Source: Morganella psychrotolerans (GTDB lineage Bacteria > Pseudomonadota > Gammaproteobacteria > Enterobacterales > Enterobacteriaceae). Taken from it: a stretch of 64,000 nt of DNA. The stretch covers positions 1 through 64,000 of the forward strand of contig NZ_LZEW01000032.1 in the NCBI RefSeq assembly GCF_001676155.1. Reading direction: 5' to 3'. The notes under the pieces were generated by a model. It made no database searches and was not told the origin of the DNA. It saw only the letters and a list, made by a program, of their open reading frames with translations. This document shows positions 51,489 through 61,888 of the stretch, in pieces. Positions within the stretch are counted from its first letter, which is position 1. Each line of letters starts with the position of its first letter. The translations under genes and the position numbers were made by a program.

Positions 51489-52853
51489 ATGAAGAAACTG
51501 CTTTCTCTTCTCATTGCTGTGAGTGTGGCAGGTTTCAGTACTGTTACTCAGGCTGAAGACCTCCTCCAGGTTTATCAAAAAGCGAAAGAGACGAACCCGA
51601 CCCTGCGTCAAACTCAAGCTGAACGTAACCAGGCCTTTGAAAAAATTAACGAAGCACGCAGCCCGTTACTGCCGCAGTTAGGTTTAGGCGGTGGTTATGA
51701 ATACGGCAGCGGTTACCGTGATAACCGGAATCAAAACAGTAATACACTGAATGCGCAGCTGAAATTAACTCAGACCATTTTTGATATGAGCAAATGGCGT
51801 CAGCTGGATTTGCAGGAAAAAACAGCCGGGATCAGTGACATTACGTTCCAGAGCGCACAGCAGCAGCTGATTGTTGATACCTCTGTTGCCTATTTTAATG
51901 TCCTGCGCGCACTGGATACGCTCTCTTATGTGCAGTCACAGAAAGAAGCTGTTTACCGTCAGTTAGATCAGACCACACAGCGCTTTAATGTGGGTCTGGT
52001 GGCAATCACTGACGTTCAGAACGCCCGTGCCAACTACGACAGTGTTCTGGCACAGGAAGTGTCCGGTCGTAATGATGTTGAAAATACGATTGAACAACTG
52101 CGTCAGGTGAGCGGAATTTATTACAGCGATTTAGCGTCTCTGGATGTTAACCGGTTTAAAACCAGTTCACCGGATGCTATCGAGGTGCTGCTCAAAGAAG
52201 CGCAGGAACGTAACCTGAACCTGCTGAGTGCCTCTCTGGGACGTGATCTGGCGAAAGAACAAATCAGCATGGCGCAATCAGGCCACTATCCGACCGTTGA
52301 ACTGAGCGCGGGTACCGGTGTAACTAACAACGATTACAGCGGCAGCGGTTATCCGAATAATTACGCGAATAATTACGCGGGTCAGAGCACCATCGGCGTA
52401 AACGTCAGTATTCCGCTGTATACCGGTGGTATGGTGTCATCTCAGGTAGATCAGGCTCAGTACGGTTATACCGCCGCCAGTGAAAAGCTGGAAGCGATGC
52501 TGCGTCAGGTTGTCCAGGTAACCCGTTCGTCATACAACAATATCAATGCGTCTATCAGCAGTGTTAACGCCTACAAACAGGTTGTTACTTCTGCGGAAAG
52601 CTCCCTGAATGCAACCGAAGCCGGTTATCAGGTGGGTACACGTACTATTGTTGATGTGCTGAACGCGACTACGACACTGTATGAAGCGAAGAAAAGTCTG
52701 TCAAATGCCCGTTATGATTATCTGATTAGTCAGCTCTATATCGGTCAGGCACGCGGTACACTGAATGAAGATGATGTCCTGCGCCTTAACCAGGTTCTGG
52801 GTAAATCCATTCCGACGGCACCCTCTTCCGTGACAGGTAAAACAGCCAACTAA
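51489..52853 (+). CDS. tolC: Outer-membrane efflux channel TolC
   Basis: TolC is the trimeric outer-membrane exit duct for AcrAB-type pumps and type I secretion. A 22-residue signal peptide (MKKLLSLLIAVSVAGFSTVT, cleaved after QA) is followed by two OEP repeats with the usual helical pattern, including ETNPTLRQTQAERNQAFEKI and the second-repeat YQVGTRTIVDVLNATTTLYE. The mature length (432) is close to E. coli TolC. The C-terminal tail is short. A strong terminator follows. Confidence 0.97.
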   Translation: MKKLLSLLIAVSVAGFSTVTQAEDLLQVYQKAKETNPTLRQTQAERNQAFEKINEARSPLLPQLGLGGGYEYGSGYRDNRNQNSNTLNAQLKLTQTIFDMSKWRQLDLQEKTAGISDITFQSAQQQLIVDTSVAYFNVLRALDTLSYVQSQKEAVYRQLDQTTQRFNVGLVAITDVQNARANYDSVLAQEVSGRNDVENTIEQLRQVSGIYYSDLASLDVNRFKTSSPDAIEVLLKEAQERNLNLLSASLGRDLAKEQISMAQSGHYPTVELSAGTGVTNNDYSGSGYPNNYANNYAGQSTIGVNVSIPLYTGGMVSSQVDQAQYGYTAASEKLEAMLRQVVQVTRSSYNNINASISSVNAYKQVVTSAESSLNATEAGYQVGTRTIVDVLNATTTLYEAKKSLSNARYDYLISQLYIGQARGTLNEDDVLRLNQVLGKSIPTAPSSVTGKTAN

Positions 52854-52871
52854 GCGTTTTTATCTGAATCA

Positions 52872-52902
52872 TAAAAAAACCCGCTCACCGGCGGGTTTTT
52901 TT
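52872..52902. terminator. Terminator after tolC
   Basis: AAAAAAACCCGC and GCGGGTTTTTTT form a stem with a 6-base loop. The flanking A and T runs give strong forward termination. The remaining about 260 bases before ygiB show no further recognisable feature. Confidence 0.93.
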
Positions 52903-53161
52903 ATGCTTTGTTCCTGTTAACGATAACTTATCTGTCAAACAGGTAAAATATCAGGTTTTATCCGGAGAACCGGGGAATTATGACCATGAGTGATATTTTT
53001 CCGGCATAAAAAATACCCTAACCCACGCTTCTTTCTTTTCTGTTAATCTTATTTAATCTGCATCACCCGCAAAAAACAGATTACTGCTTTAATTTCACAC
53101 AGTTTTCCCCTATCCTAGTCAGTAATTACCTCTCATGAAACCGTTTCCGGATATAACGACA

Positions 53162-53845
53162 ATGACAATAAAACGCACAAAAAATATTAACCGCGACGCT
53201 TTCCGTAAAACCTGGCGTCAATATCGCTTAGCCCCTGTTGCTGCCGCAGTTGGTGCAGTCCTGATGCTGGCTGCCTGTGATGAAGCCGATGAAACCGTCG
53301 CGCTCTATACCACAGCAGAACAGTGCACAACAGCAAACCCGGGACAGGCCGGTGAATGTACCACTGCATACAATAATGCCGTTCAGGAAGCGGTAAAAAC
53401 CGCCCCGAAATATGCAACCCGCGAAGATTGCGTGGCTGAGTTCGGTGAATCCCAGTGTACTCAGGCTCAGGTGCCTACTGAGCTGGCAAATAATAACCAG
53501 ACTCAGCAACAAGAGCCTGCACAGGCTTCCGGTGGTTTCTGGATGCCGCTGATGGCCGGTTACATGATGGGCCGTATGATGGGCGGCGGTGCTGCATCCC
53601 AGCCACTGTTTACCTCACGTAATGCGGCAAGCCCGGCAAACGGTAAGTTTGTCGACGCAGGCGGTAAAAACTACGGCTCCGCAACCGGCGGACGCTCTGT
53701 ATCCGTACCAAAAACAGCAATGGCGCCAAAACCGGCTACCACCACAACCACGACCCGTGGCGGATTTGGTGACAGTGTTGCCAAACAAAACTCAATGCAG
53801 CGCTCATCCGGCAGCAGTTCTTCTTCACGCTCAATGGGCGGCTGA
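53162..53845 (+). CDS. ygiB: YgiB family lipoprotein (DUF1190)
   Basis: This 227-residue protein starts at ATG 53162 ([16 protein letters not shown]), matching the E. coli start; an in-frame ATG at 53135 would add nine residues. A lipobox-like LMLAAC at about residue 40 predicts a lipoprotein. The middle contains [16 protein letters not shown] and a glycine/methionine-rich [18 protein letters not shown], and the end is rich in Thr and Ser ([10 protein letters not shown]). It is 6 bases before ygiC. Its function is unknown; in E. coli it is grouped with tolC. Confidence 0.92.
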   Translation: MTIKRTKNINRDAFRKTWRQYRLAPVAAAVGAVLMLAACDEADETVALYTTAEQCTTANPGQAGECTTAYNNAVQEAVKTAPKYATREDCVAEFGESQCTQAQVPTELANNNQTQQQEPAQASGGFWMPLMAGYMMGRMMGGGAASQPLFTSRNAASPANGKFVDAGGKNYGSATGGRSVSVPKTAMAPKPATTTTTTRGGFGDSVAKQNSMQRSSGSSSSSRSMGG

Positions 53846-53851
53846 TTTGTC

Positions 53852-55012
53852 ATGAAACGAGTCCCGATTAGCGAGCGCCCGGACTGGCGTGAGAAAGCCG
53901 ATGAATTCGGCTTTCACTTTCATACTATGTACGGCGAGCCGTACTGGTCAGAAGATGCCTGCTATCAGTTCTCTCTGGCACAAATCGATGAAATCGAGGA
54001 AGTGACAAACGAACTGCATCAGATGTGTCTTCAGGTGGTGGATAAAGTCACACAAAGTGATGAACTGATGGCCCGTTTTCAGATCCCGAAACACTGCTGG
54101 GATCTGGTACGCGAGTCATGGGCAACCCGCCAGCCTTCTCTTTATTCACGTCTTGATCTGGCTTACGACGGTATCAATCCGCCTAAGCTGTTAGAAAACA
54201 ATGCCGATACGCCGACATCCCTGTATGAGTCCGCGTTTTTCCAGTGGATCTGGCTGGAAGATCAGATTGCCGCCGGTAATCTGCCGGAAAATGCCGATCA
54301 GTTTAACGGCATCCAGGAAAAACTGATTGAGCGCTTTGGTGTATTAGCCGAAGAGTTCGGATTCCGTTATCTGCACATGGCCTGCTGTCAGGATTCTGTG
54401 GAAGATCGCGGGACAATTCAGTATTTACAGGATTGTGCACAGGAAGCGGGGATCACCACTGATTTCCTGTTTATCGAAGATATCGGGCTGGGCGATCGCG
54501 GCGAGTTTACTGATCTTCAGGATCAGATAATCAGCAACATGTTTAAACTCTACCCGTGGGAGTTTATGATGCGCGAGATTTTCTCAACCAAGCTGACAGA
54601 TGCCGGTATACGCTGGCTGGAGCCTGCGTGGAAGAGTATTATCTCCAATAAAGCCCTGTTGCCGCTGCTGTGGGAAATGTTCCCGGATCATCCGAATCTG
54701 TTACCGGCGTATTTTACGGATAAGCCGTACCCGGAGATGGACAGCTACGTGATCAAGCCGCTGTTCTCCCGCGAAGGGGCGAATATCCGGATTATTGAGA
54801 ACGGAAAAGAGATAGCAGCCGCTGACGGTCCGTACGGCGAAGAGGGGATGATTGTTCAGCAGTTCCATCCTCTGCCTAAGTTCGGTGACAGCTACACGCT
54901 TATCGGCAGTTGGCTGGTGAATGATGAATCCGCCGGTATCTGTATCCGTGAAGACAGAGCACTGATAACGCAGGATCTTTCCCGTTTCTATCCGCATATT
55001 ATTATTGACTGA
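53852..55012 (+). CDS. ygiC: Glutathionylspermidine synthase-like ATP-grasp protein YgiC
   Basis: This 386-residue protein is homologous to the synthetase half of glutathionylspermidine synthetase (GspS), with an ATP-grasp fold: [36 protein letters not shown] and [12 protein letters not shown]. It lacks the amidase half of GspS. E. coli YgiC (386 residues) has the same build, and its substrate is not settled. It probably forms a unit with ygiB. Confidence 0.94.
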   Translation: MKRVPISERPDWREKADEFGFHFHTMYGEPYWSEDACYQFSLAQIDEIEEVTNELHQMCLQVVDKVTQSDELMARFQIPKHCWDLVRESWATRQPSLYSRLDLAYDGINPPKLLENNADTPTSLYESAFFQWIWLEDQIAAGNLPENADQFNGIQEKLIERFGVLAEEFGFRYLHMACCQDSVEDRGTIQYLQDCAQEAGITTDFLFIEDIGLGDRGEFTDLQDQIISNMFKLYPWEFMMREIFSTKLTDAGIRWLEPAWKSIISNKALLPLLWEMFPDHPNLLPAYFTDKPYPEMDSYVIKPLFSREGANIRIIENGKEIAAADGPYGEEGMIVQQFHPLPKFGDSYTLIGSWLVNDESAGICIREDRALITQDLSRFYPHIIID

Positions 55013-55033
55013 CGAATAGCGGCGCATTATTGC

Positions 55034-55071
55034 AAAAATCCCGGGCGCATCTGATGCGCCCGGGATTTTTT
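55034..55071. terminator. Bidirectional terminator between ygiC and ygiD
   Basis: AAATCCCGGGCGCATC and GATGCGCCCGGGATTT are perfectly complementary around the centre, with A runs before and T runs after. It serves two convergent genes. Confidence 0.92.
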
Positions 55072-55085
55072 ATGGCAAAAAATTG

Positions 55086-55865
55086 TCAGCCTACTTTTAC
55101 TGACAACATGCTCAGTGATGCAGATTCAATCCCGTCAACCAGCACAGTTACCGGCTCGGCACCTTCCCGCATTCCCAGAATATACAGCAGTGGCAGGAAG
55201 TGCTCCGGCGACGGGTTCGCGCGTTTGCCGTCTTCCCGATCGAGCGCATTAATCAGCGGGTGCGGTAAGATATCGCTGTCCAGATTATCCCGCACAAAGG
55301 TATTAAAGCTTTCCGCCCACGGATACGGGGCTGCCTGAGCATTCTGCCAGTCCAGTTCCCGCAGACTGTGCACCACGTTTCCGCTGCCCAGCACCAGCAC
55401 GCCTTCATCACGCAATGCCGCCAGTTTTCGTCCGGTATCATAATACCATTGTGCCGGTTTGCTGCCGTCGATACTCAATTGAACCACCGGGATATCCGCA
55501 TCCGGGAACATTTTGATTAAAATCCCCCAACTGCCGTGATCAAGTCCCCATTCGCCGTTATCTTCGCCGATGTTATCTTCATTCAGCAGATTTTTAACAC
55601 GTTCCACCAGCGACGCTGATCCCGGAGCCGGGTATTGTGTTTCCTGTAAGGCCTGCGGGAACCCGCGAAAATCATGAATAGTGCGCGGATGTGAAGCGGA
55701 AGTCAGCCATGAACCCTGTGTATACCAGTGCGCCGACACCACAAGAATAGCGGACGGGCGCGGAAGTTGCTCTCCCAGTTGCCGCCAGGTTTCAGTATAA
55801 CGGTTGGTTTCCAGGACATTCATCGGGCTGCCGTGACCCACAAACAGAGCCGGTAATCGTTTCAT
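55086..55865 (-). CDS. ygiD: 4,5-DOPA dioxygenase extradiol (YgiD)
   Basis: This 259-residue member of the LigB-type extradiol dioxygenase family, in E. coli, cleaves L-DOPA to betalamic-acid precursors. Metal ligands are in ALFVGHGSPMNV, VVSAHWYTQG and SGNVVHSLREL. I start at ATG 55865 (MKRLPALFVGHGSP); in-frame sequence upstream is not conserved in type. In E. coli zupT lies between ygiD and ribB; it is absent here. Confidence 0.93.
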   Translation of the reverse strand: MKRLPALFVGHGSPMNVLETNRYTETWRQLGEQLPRPSAILVVSAHWYTQGSWLTSASHPRTIHDFRGFPQALQETQYPAPGSASLVERVKNLLNEDNIGEDNGEWGLDHGSWGILIKMFPDADIPVVQLSIDGSKPAQWYYDTGRKLAALRDEGVLVLGSGNVVHSLRELDWQNAQAAPYPWAESFNTFVRDNLDSDILPHPLINALDREDGKRANPSPEHFLPLLYILGMREGAEPVTVLVDGIESASLSMLSVKVG

Positions 55866-55976
55866 TGTTAACCTCGCATAAAATTTGTTCACTGAGATCA
55901 GTGTATGCCATTTAACAAACAATCACGCGGGGTAATCATGATGAAGTCATTCAAAAAATATGATAGTCAGCAGACG

Positions 55977-56008
55977 TAAAAATGCCGCTGTGTCAGCAGC
56001 GGCATTTA
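55977..56008 (-). terminator. Terminator after ribB
   Basis: On the minus strand AAATGCCGCTG and CAGCGGCATTT form an 11-base stem around a short loop, followed by TTTTT. It lies about 50 bases after the ribB stop and before ygiD. Confidence 0.88.
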
Positions 56009-56054
56009 TTAAATTTCAGTATGTTCAGTTACTGACCCTGTTATAACCGGATGC

Positions 56055-56708
56055 TCAGACCGCTTTCGCCATTAACTGCCCGCGGTACTGCACCAGATCA
56101 TCAATTGTTACCACCGGCATATCATGTGCTTTCGCAAAGGTGATCACTTGTGGCGCGCGCGCCATCGAGCCATCATCATTGGTCAGTTCACACAGCACGC
56201 CGTACGGCTTCAGCCCTGCAAGTGTCGCCAAATCAACCGAGGCCTCAGTATGACCGCGACGGGTTAATACGCCACCGTTCTGTGAACGCAGCGGGAACAC
56301 ATGACCCGGGCGATGCAGATCAGCAGGTGTTGCGCCATCGGCAACAGCAGCGCGGATAGTGGTGATACGGTCAGCGGCGGAAACCCCGGTGGTAACACCG
56401 TGTGCCGCTTCAATAGTGACTGTAAAACCGGTTTTAAACTGGCTGGAGTTGTTTTCCACCATCATCGGCAGGTCAAGCTGCTGACGGCGTTCGTCAGTCA
56501 GGCAAAGACAGACAATGCCACTGCCGTAACGGATGGTCAGTGCCATCTGCTCAACAGTCATGGTTTCGGCGGCAAACACCATATCGCCTTCGTTTTCGCG
56601 GTTTTCATCATCGAGTACCATAACACCCCGTCCCTGACGGATAGCTGCAATGGCTCGTTCTGCACGTTCAATCGGATTACCGTAATCTGAAAGTAGCGTC
56701 TGATTCAT
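56055..56708 (-). CDS. ribB: 3,4-dihydroxy-2-butanone-4-phosphate synthase
   Basis: This 217-residue enzyme turns ribulose-5-phosphate into the four-carbon precursor of riboflavin and formate. The metal/acid loop [18 protein letters not shown] and the histidine stretch [17 protein letters not shown] are intact. Length equals E. coli RibB. It is a monofunctional form with no RibA fusion and is preceded by an FMN riboswitch. Confidence 0.97.
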   Translation of the reverse strand: MNQTLLSDYGNPIERAERAIAAIRQGRGVMVLDDENRENEGDMVFAAETMTVEQMALTIRYGSGIVCLCLTDERRQQLDLPMMVENNSSQFKTGFTVTIEAAHGVTTGVSAADRITTIRAAVADGATPADLHRPGHVFPLRSQNGGVLTRRGHTEASVDLATLAGLKPYGVLCELTNDDGSMARAPQVITFAKAHDMPVVTIDDLVQYRGQLMAKAV

Positions 56709-56839
56709 GGTAAATAAACCTCATCGTAATTAAAAATGATTACCAGAACCAGGGCAGTCTTAGGAGTTGCATGCATACCATAAAATAAACCATAGCAGGC
56801 AATTACCTGTACGGATCAGTATACGGATATGCTATCGGA

Positions 56840-56856
56840 CGGGCAGATAATGCCCG
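56840..56856 (-). other. Hairpin next to the FMN aptamer (likely expression platform)
   Basis: CGGGCA and TGCCCG pair around a 5-base loop, directly downstream of the FMN aptamer on the ribB transcript. No long T run follows, so it may be a switching helix or anti-sequester element rather than a terminator. Confidence 0.45.
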
Positions 56857-56865
56857 GCTGATGCT

Positions 56866-57012
56866 GATTTCTCTCCCATCCGGACTTTAACCGTCGGCCC
56901 CGGAATTACACCGGATCTGCTGACCTTCACCTGAGGGGTGAAGCGCTCGCGGGCTTCATTCGCAATGGAATGTTTACCGCCGGTGGGGACTTTCACCCCG
57001 CCCTGAGATAGC
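56866..57012 (-). promoter_or_regulatory. FMN riboswitch (RFN element) of ribB
   Basis: Read on the minus strand, the region contains the RFN hallmarks in order: CTCAGGGCGGGGTGAAAGTC, CCACCGGCGGTAAACATT, AGCCCGCGAGCGC, GGTCAGCAGATCCGGTG, CCGGGGCCGACGGTTAAAGT and CCGGATGGGAGAGA. It lies about 160 bases upstream of ribB. FMN binding reduces ribB expression in this family. Boundaries are good to a few bases. Confidence 0.96.
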
Positions 57013-57155
57013 AGGATCACTATACCTCCAACAGGTAAGCCCGACCAGTGGTTATTTTTGCGGGAAGCTCAAAATGAGAACTCAGACTGGTTCAAAATTC
57101 CGTACCGGGTTACTATTTGCAGCATTAAGACTCTCCGGCTCATAAAGGAAAAATC

Positions 57156-57418
57156 ATGATTGACCCGAAAAAAAATTGAACAAATTGCCACACAGTTGCA
57201 AAGCGCACTGCCGAAAGGTGTGCGGGAAATCGGGGCAGATATCGATAAAAAAAATGCGGGCTATTTTGCAGTCTCAGCTCGGTAAGCTGGATGTGGTCAA
57301 CCGCGAAGAGTTTGATGTGCAGACTCAGGTGTTATTACGCACCCGCGAGAAACTGTCTCAGATGGAAAAACGTCTGGCAGAATTAGAAACCCGCCTGTCA
57401 GCAAAAGACGGCGAGTAA
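57156..57418 (+). CDS. ubiK: Ubiquinone biosynthesis accessory factor UbiK (YqiC), twice frameshifted
   Basis: UbiK binds UbiJ and lipids and supports aerobic ubiquinone synthesis. The start ATG 57156 follows AAAGGAAAAATC and reads MIDPKK before breaking at a run of eight A (57168-57175). A second break lies at another run of eight A (57247-57254). Removing one A from each gives [20 protein letters not shown], then a [13 protein letters not shown] link, and the coiled-coil tail [20 protein letters not shown], a total of 86 residues. The tail matches E. coli UbiK closely. Two breaks in so short a conserved gene point to base-calling error. Confidence 0.92.
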
Positions 57419-57435
57419 TGTAGCGAATAATGTGA

Positions 57436-57464
57436 ACAGGAGATACACCCCGTGTACCTCCTGT
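57436..57464. terminator. Hairpin between convergent ubiK and hldE
   Basis: ACAGGAGATACAC and GTGTACCTCCTGT pair at 12 of 13 positions with a CCC loop. The T run after it is poor (CTAATT), but the place between two convergent stops fits a shared terminator. Confidence 0.6.
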
Positions 57465-57476
57465 CTAATTAACCAG

Positions 57477-58904
57477 TTACTTTGACTTATTGATTGCGTT
57501 AATAATATTGGTGGTGGAAATGCCATCTTCAAAATTGAGCACTTTCACTTCCCCGCCCGCAGCCCATACTTCTTCACTTCCGGCAATTTCTTCAGGGCGA
57601 TAATCCCCGCCTTTCACCAGAATATCCGGCAGCACAGCGGCAATCAGGCGCTGCGGCGTATCTTCTTCAAACGGCACCACCCAATCCACAGCACCTAACG
57701 CGCCGAGCACAATCATTCGCTGATCCAGCGGATTGACCGGGCGGCTTTCACCTTTCAGGCGTTTGGTGGAGGCATCACTGTTCACCGCCACAATCAGGCG
57801 ATCACCCAGTTTGCGCGCATTCGCCAGATAGGAAACGTGTCCGGCGTGCAGGATGTCAAAACAGCCGTTGGTCATCACCACTTTTTCACCACGCTGACGT
57901 GCCGCGGCAACAGCCTGATGCAGCTCATTTTCGGTCATTACGCCAAACCCGTTTTCACTGCGTCCGCGTACGGCATTTTCCAGCTCAACCGGAGATACCG
58001 TCGAGGTACCGATTTTACCCACCACCACACCGGCGGCGGCATTTGCCAGCACACAGGATTCATCCAGAGTTTTTCCGGCCGCCAGGGAGGTCGCAAGTAC
58101 GCCGATCACCGTATCACCGGCACCGGTCACATCAAACACTTCCTGCGCCAATGTCGGCAGATGTAATGCGGGCATTCCCTGACGCAGCAGGCTCATTCCC
58201 TGCTCAGAGCGGGTGATAAGCAGTGCCTGTAAATCAAAATCACGGATAACCTTCAGGCCTTTCTCTTCAATATCCGCATTATCCGTGCATTTCCCGGCGA
58301 CCGCTTCAAATTCAGACATATTTGGTGTCAGCAGGGTTGCACCGCGATAACGGGCAAAATCTGTCCCTTTAGGATCGATAAGGACCGGAACACCTGATTT
58401 GCGCGCCAGTGCGATCATTGCTTCCACATGGGCAAGCGCGCCTTTTGCGTAGTCAGACAGTACCAGAGCGCCAATGTGCGGCAGTGCCTGTTCAATGCGC
58501 TCCAGCATCGGCTGCGGATCAACATCCGCAAATCCTTCTTCGAAATCCAGACGGAGCAGTTGCTGATTACGCGATAACACCCGCAGCTTGGTGATGGTCG
58601 GGTGTGTCGGCAGCCCGACAAAATCACAGCGCACATTCACTTCATTGAGGCGCTCAGTCAGAGCGCGGGCAGCATCATCGATTCCGGTTAATCCGACCAG
58701 GCGGGAATTTGCCCCCAGTGACGCAATATTCATAGCGACGTTGGCAGCGCCGCCCGGGCGCTCTTCAATCTCAGTGACTTTTACCACAGGTACCGGTGCT
58801 TCCGGGGAGATCCGGCTGGTCGGTCCGTGCCAGTAGCGGTCTAACATCACATCACCGACGACTAAAACAACCGCCTTCTGAAAATCCGGGAGTGTTACTT
58901 TCAT
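57477..58904 (-). CDS. hldE: Bifunctional heptose-7-phosphate kinase / heptose-1-phosphate adenylyltransferase
   Basis: This 475-residue fusion makes ADP-heptose for the LPS inner core. Residues 1 to about 318 are a PfkB sugar kinase ([28 protein letters not shown], and the catalytic DVTGAGDTV). Residues from about 344 are a nucleotidyltransferase ([20 protein letters not shown]). I start at ATG 58904 ([12 protein letters not shown]); an in-frame codon 12 bases upstream is possible. Loss gives deep-rough LPS. It follows glnE in the ygiF-glnE-hldE run. Confidence 0.97.
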   Translation of the reverse strand: MKVTLPDFQKAVVLVVGDVMLDRYWHGPTSRISPEAPVPVVKVTEIEERPGGAANVAMNIASLGANSRLVGLTGIDDAARALTERLNEVNVRCDFVGLPTHPTITKLRVLSRNQQLLRLDFEEGFADVDPQPMLERIEQALPHIGALVLSDYAKGALAHVEAMIALARKSGVPVLIDPKGTDFARYRGATLLTPNMSEFEAVAGKCTDNADIEEKGLKVIRDFDLQALLITRSEQGMSLLRQGMPALHLPTLAQEVFDVTGAGDTVIGVLATSLAAGKTLDESCVLANAAAGVVVGKIGTSTVSPVELENAVRGRSENGFGVMTENELHQAVAAARQRGEKVVMTNGCFDILHAGHVSYLANARKLGDRLIVAVNSDASTKRLKGESRPVNPLDQRMIVLGALGAVDWVVPFEEDTPQRLIAAVLPDILVKGGDYRPEEIAGSEEVWAAGGEVKVLNFEDGISTTNIINAINKSK

Positions 58905-59008
58905 CCCCTGCTCCACCTTATAAATAACGAAATTATTACTGATATTATCACAAACCTGCCGCTGAACAGAAAACCCTGTATCACAATTTCTGTGCCGCTG
59001 TGCGGGTC

Positions 59009-61837
59009 TTATTCCCCGAGCCAGTGCTGCCAGCAGTCGCGGACAAATTGGCGCTGTGCGGCAAACTCTGTCAGCGGCACTACGCCGGATTTTTCCTGTA
59101 ACGCCAGATGATGCAGAGTATCGCGCATTGTGGTGTAGGCGGTGGTCAGTTGCTGCGCATCGGTTTCCGGCATCACATCATAGTTTGCCATCAGTTCAAA
59201 AATCCGCACATTATCAGACCAGCGCGTCAGTGCCGGGGTTTGCGGCGCAAAGCGCAACACCAGATATTGCGCGATAAACTCAATGTCGGTTATCCCGCCC
59301 GGATCCAGTTTAATATTAAATACCGCGCTGTCGCGCCCGCCCAGATGCTGATACATTTTTTCACGCATCTCACGGACATCCTGCTTCAGTTGCGCATTAT
59401 CGCGCGGGCGGCACAAAATTTCGCGGCGGATAGCATCAAACCCGGCGGCAATCGCCTCATCACCATATACCTGACGGGCGCGGATCAGCGCCTGATGTTC
59501 CCATGTCCAGGCGCTGTTTTTCTGATAGTCCGCAAATGCCTGCGGGGTACTGACCAGCATCCCTGCCTCACCGGACGGGCGCAGGCGGGCATCCACTTCA
59601 TACAGTACACCCGAGGATGTACGGGTGCTGAATAAATGCATAATGCGCTGCGCCAGCCGCAGATAGAACTGGCGGGCATCGATTTCACGCGGGCCTGTGG
59701 TCTGCGTGCCTTCCGGGCAATCCAGCAGAAAGACTAAATCAAGATCGGAACTGTAACCCAGCTCCCAGCCGCCCAGTTTGCCATAGCCAATCACAGCAAA
59801 CCCTTTGTCACCATTACGGGTCAGATGTGCAGGCTCGCCGTAGCGTTTTACCATCTGCATCCACGCCTGCTGAACCACCGCATCAATCATAGCTTCCGCA
59901 AGATAGGTCAGATGGTCGCTGACCTTCATGACCGGCAGTACACCCGTGATATCTTCCGCTGCAATGCGCAATAACTGCGCCTGTTTAAACTGACGCAGCG
60001 CTTCAAGCTGCTGTTCTTCATCCTCTTCCGGCACCCGCATCAGGTACTGGCGCAGCTCATCACGGTACGCCGTCAGCGGCAGCGGCTGATAAAGTGATGC
60101 AGGGTCCAGCAGCTCATCCAGCAGCAGCGGGTGGCGCGCCAGTTGTACCGCAATCATCGGGGATGCCGCGCACAGGCGCACAACGTGGGTCAGCACCACA
60201 TCTGATTCCAGCAGTAACTCCAGGTAGGTCGTGCGGCTGACGATGCCGAGCAGCAGCGGGGTCAGCCGTTGTAAAATAACCTGAGCATCCGGCTGTTGTG
60301 CCAGTTTTGCCAGCAGTTTGGGTAACAGTTGATCAAGTACATCACGCCCGCGCGGCCCGATGGTCCGCTTACCCAGATCCCGGCGGAAGAGTTGTAAATC
60401 GGCAAGAAACTGAGCCGATTGCACCTCATCAAGAGAAAATGCGGCTGTAATATCAGTCAGTTCCGGCTCACTTTCCCACAGGGCGATAAAGGGCTGTAAT
60501 CCGGCTTCATCCTCACTTGCCTCATCATCTTCACCAATCAAATCAGTAAAAATATGATGCACCCCGGTCATTTTTTCATTCAGAACGGTTTCCAGCGCTG
60601 CCCACGACGGCGCATCCATTCCGTGCGCCAGCCGGGCCTTATCCAACTCCGTATCCGGCAGTGTCTGAGTCTGGTTGTCACCAATTGCCTGTAACAAATT
60701 TTCCAGACGCCGCAGATACGCGTAAGCATCCAGCAGCAATGCAACCTGTTCATCTCCGAGCAGCCCCAGGCGCGCAATTTCAGCCAGTGCTGCCGCCAGC
60801 GATTGTGTCTGTAGCCCCGGCTCCCGCCCGCCACGGATCAACTGAAAGACCTGGGTAATAAACTCTATTTCCCTGATCCCGCCCGCACCCAGTTTGATAT
60901 TATTTTTCAGCCCGCGCCGCCGGACTTCTCTGCCGATCATGCTTTTCATGTTGCGCAGTGACTGAATGACACTGAAATCAATATAGCGGCGGTAAACAAA
61001 CGGGCGCAGCATTTTACGCAGCACATCACTGTATCCGCGATCGTCGTGCCCGAGAATACGCGCTTTTACCATCGCGTAACGCTCCCAGTCGCGCCCCTGT
61101 TCCTGATAATAATCTTCCAGTGCAGAGAAGCTGAACACCAGTGGTCCGCTGTCACCAAACGGACGCAGACGCATATCCACGCGGTAAACAAAGCCGTCCG
61201 CTGTCAGTTGATCCAACATTTTGATAATTTTTTGCCCCATCCGGGTAAAAAACTGTGCATTTTCAAGCTCACGGCGACCACCTTGTGTCACGCCGTTTTC
61301 GGGATAAGCAAAAATGAGATCGATATCTGAAGAGAAATTCAGTTCACCACCACCCAGCTTACCCATGCCGAGGATCAGCAGCGGCATGGCTTCGCCGTCA
61401 GCAGAACAAGGCGTTCCCCACTCCGCGCAGCAGCGCTGATACAGCCAGTCGCGGGCGGCGATAATCAGAACCTCCGCCAGCTCACTCAGCTGGCGTAATG
61501 TTGTGTGGGTCGCGCTCTGGCGCAGGATCTGCATCCATGCAATGCGCATCAGCATCTGATGACGGAACAAACGCAGCACCCGCATCACTTCCTCTTCCTG
61601 TGTGACATCCGCCATAGCATCCGCCAGCCGCGCGGCATAGTCCTGCCATTCATCCGGCTGCGGCGGCAAGTGTCTTAGTGCCTGTAACCAGTCCGGATGG
61701 CAGATACACAGCTGTGCCACAAAGTCACTGCCCGCAAAAACACACGCTTCCTGTGCAGAATACGGGGCCAGATTTGCATCAAGCCGGGCGGAGATCCGCT
61801 CAGCCTGTTGCCGGAGTACCGGAGTCAGCGGCAGCAT
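59009..61837 (-). CDS. glnE: Glutamine synthetase adenylyltransferase/deadenylase
   Basis: GlnE switches glutamine synthetase off by adenylylation and on again by phosphorolysis, directed by PII. Both nucleotidyltransferase domains are present: N-terminal (deadenylylase) [20 protein letters not shown] and C-terminal (adenylylase) [21 protein letters not shown] start at ATG 61837 ([11 protein letters not shown]) because AAAGGAACATTG precedes it; 942 residues, close to E. coli GlnE (946). Two further in-frame starts lie upstream. It is 51 bases after ygiF. Confidence 0.96.
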   Translation of the reverse strand: MLPLTPVLRQQAERISARLDANLAPYSAQEACVFAGSDFVAQLCICHPDWLQALRHLPPQPDEWQDYAARLADAMADVTQEEEVMRVLRLFRHQMLMRIAWMQILRQSATHTTLRQLSELAEVLIIAARDWLYQRCCAEWGTPCSADGEAMPLLILGMGKLGGGELNFSSDIDLIFAYPENGVTQGGRRELENAQFFTRMGQKIIKMLDQLTADGFVYRVDMRLRPFGDSGPLVFSFSALEDYYQEQGRDWERYAMVKARILGHDDRGYSDVLRKMLRPFVYRRYIDFSVIQSLRNMKSMIGREVRRRGLKNNIKLGAGGIREIEFITQVFQLIRGGREPGLQTQSLAAALAEIARLGLLGDEQVALLLDAYAYLRRLENLLQAIGDNQTQTLPDTELDKARLAHGMDAPSWAALETVLNEKMTGVHHIFTDLIGEDDEASEDEAGLQPFIALWESEPELTDITAAFSLDEVQSAQFLADLQLFRRDLGKRTIGPRGRDVLDQLLPKLLAKLAQQPDAQVILQRLTPLLLGIVSRTTYLELLLESDVVLTHVVRLCAASPMIAVQLARHPLLLDELLDPASLYQPLPLTAYRDELRQYLMRVPEEDEEQQLEALRQFKQAQLLRIAAEDITGVLPVMKVSDHLTYLAEAMIDAVVQQAWMQMVKRYGEPAHLTRNGDKGFAVIGYGKLGGWELGYSSDLDLVFLLDCPEGTQTTGPREIDARQFYLRLAQRIMHLFSTRTSSGVLYEVDARLRPSGEAGMLVSTPQAFADYQKNSAWTWEHQALIRARQVYGDEAIAAGFDAIRREILCRPRDNAQLKQDVREMREKMYQHLGGRDSAVFNIKLDPGGITDIEFIAQYLVLRFAPQTPALTRWSDNVRIFELMANYDVMPETDAQQLTTAYTTMRDTLHHLALQEKSGVVPLTEFAAQRQFVRDCWQHWLGE

Positions 61838-61888
61838 CAATGTTCCTTTTGTCATCAGATTCCTGTTACAGGACAATATGCCCGCGCA

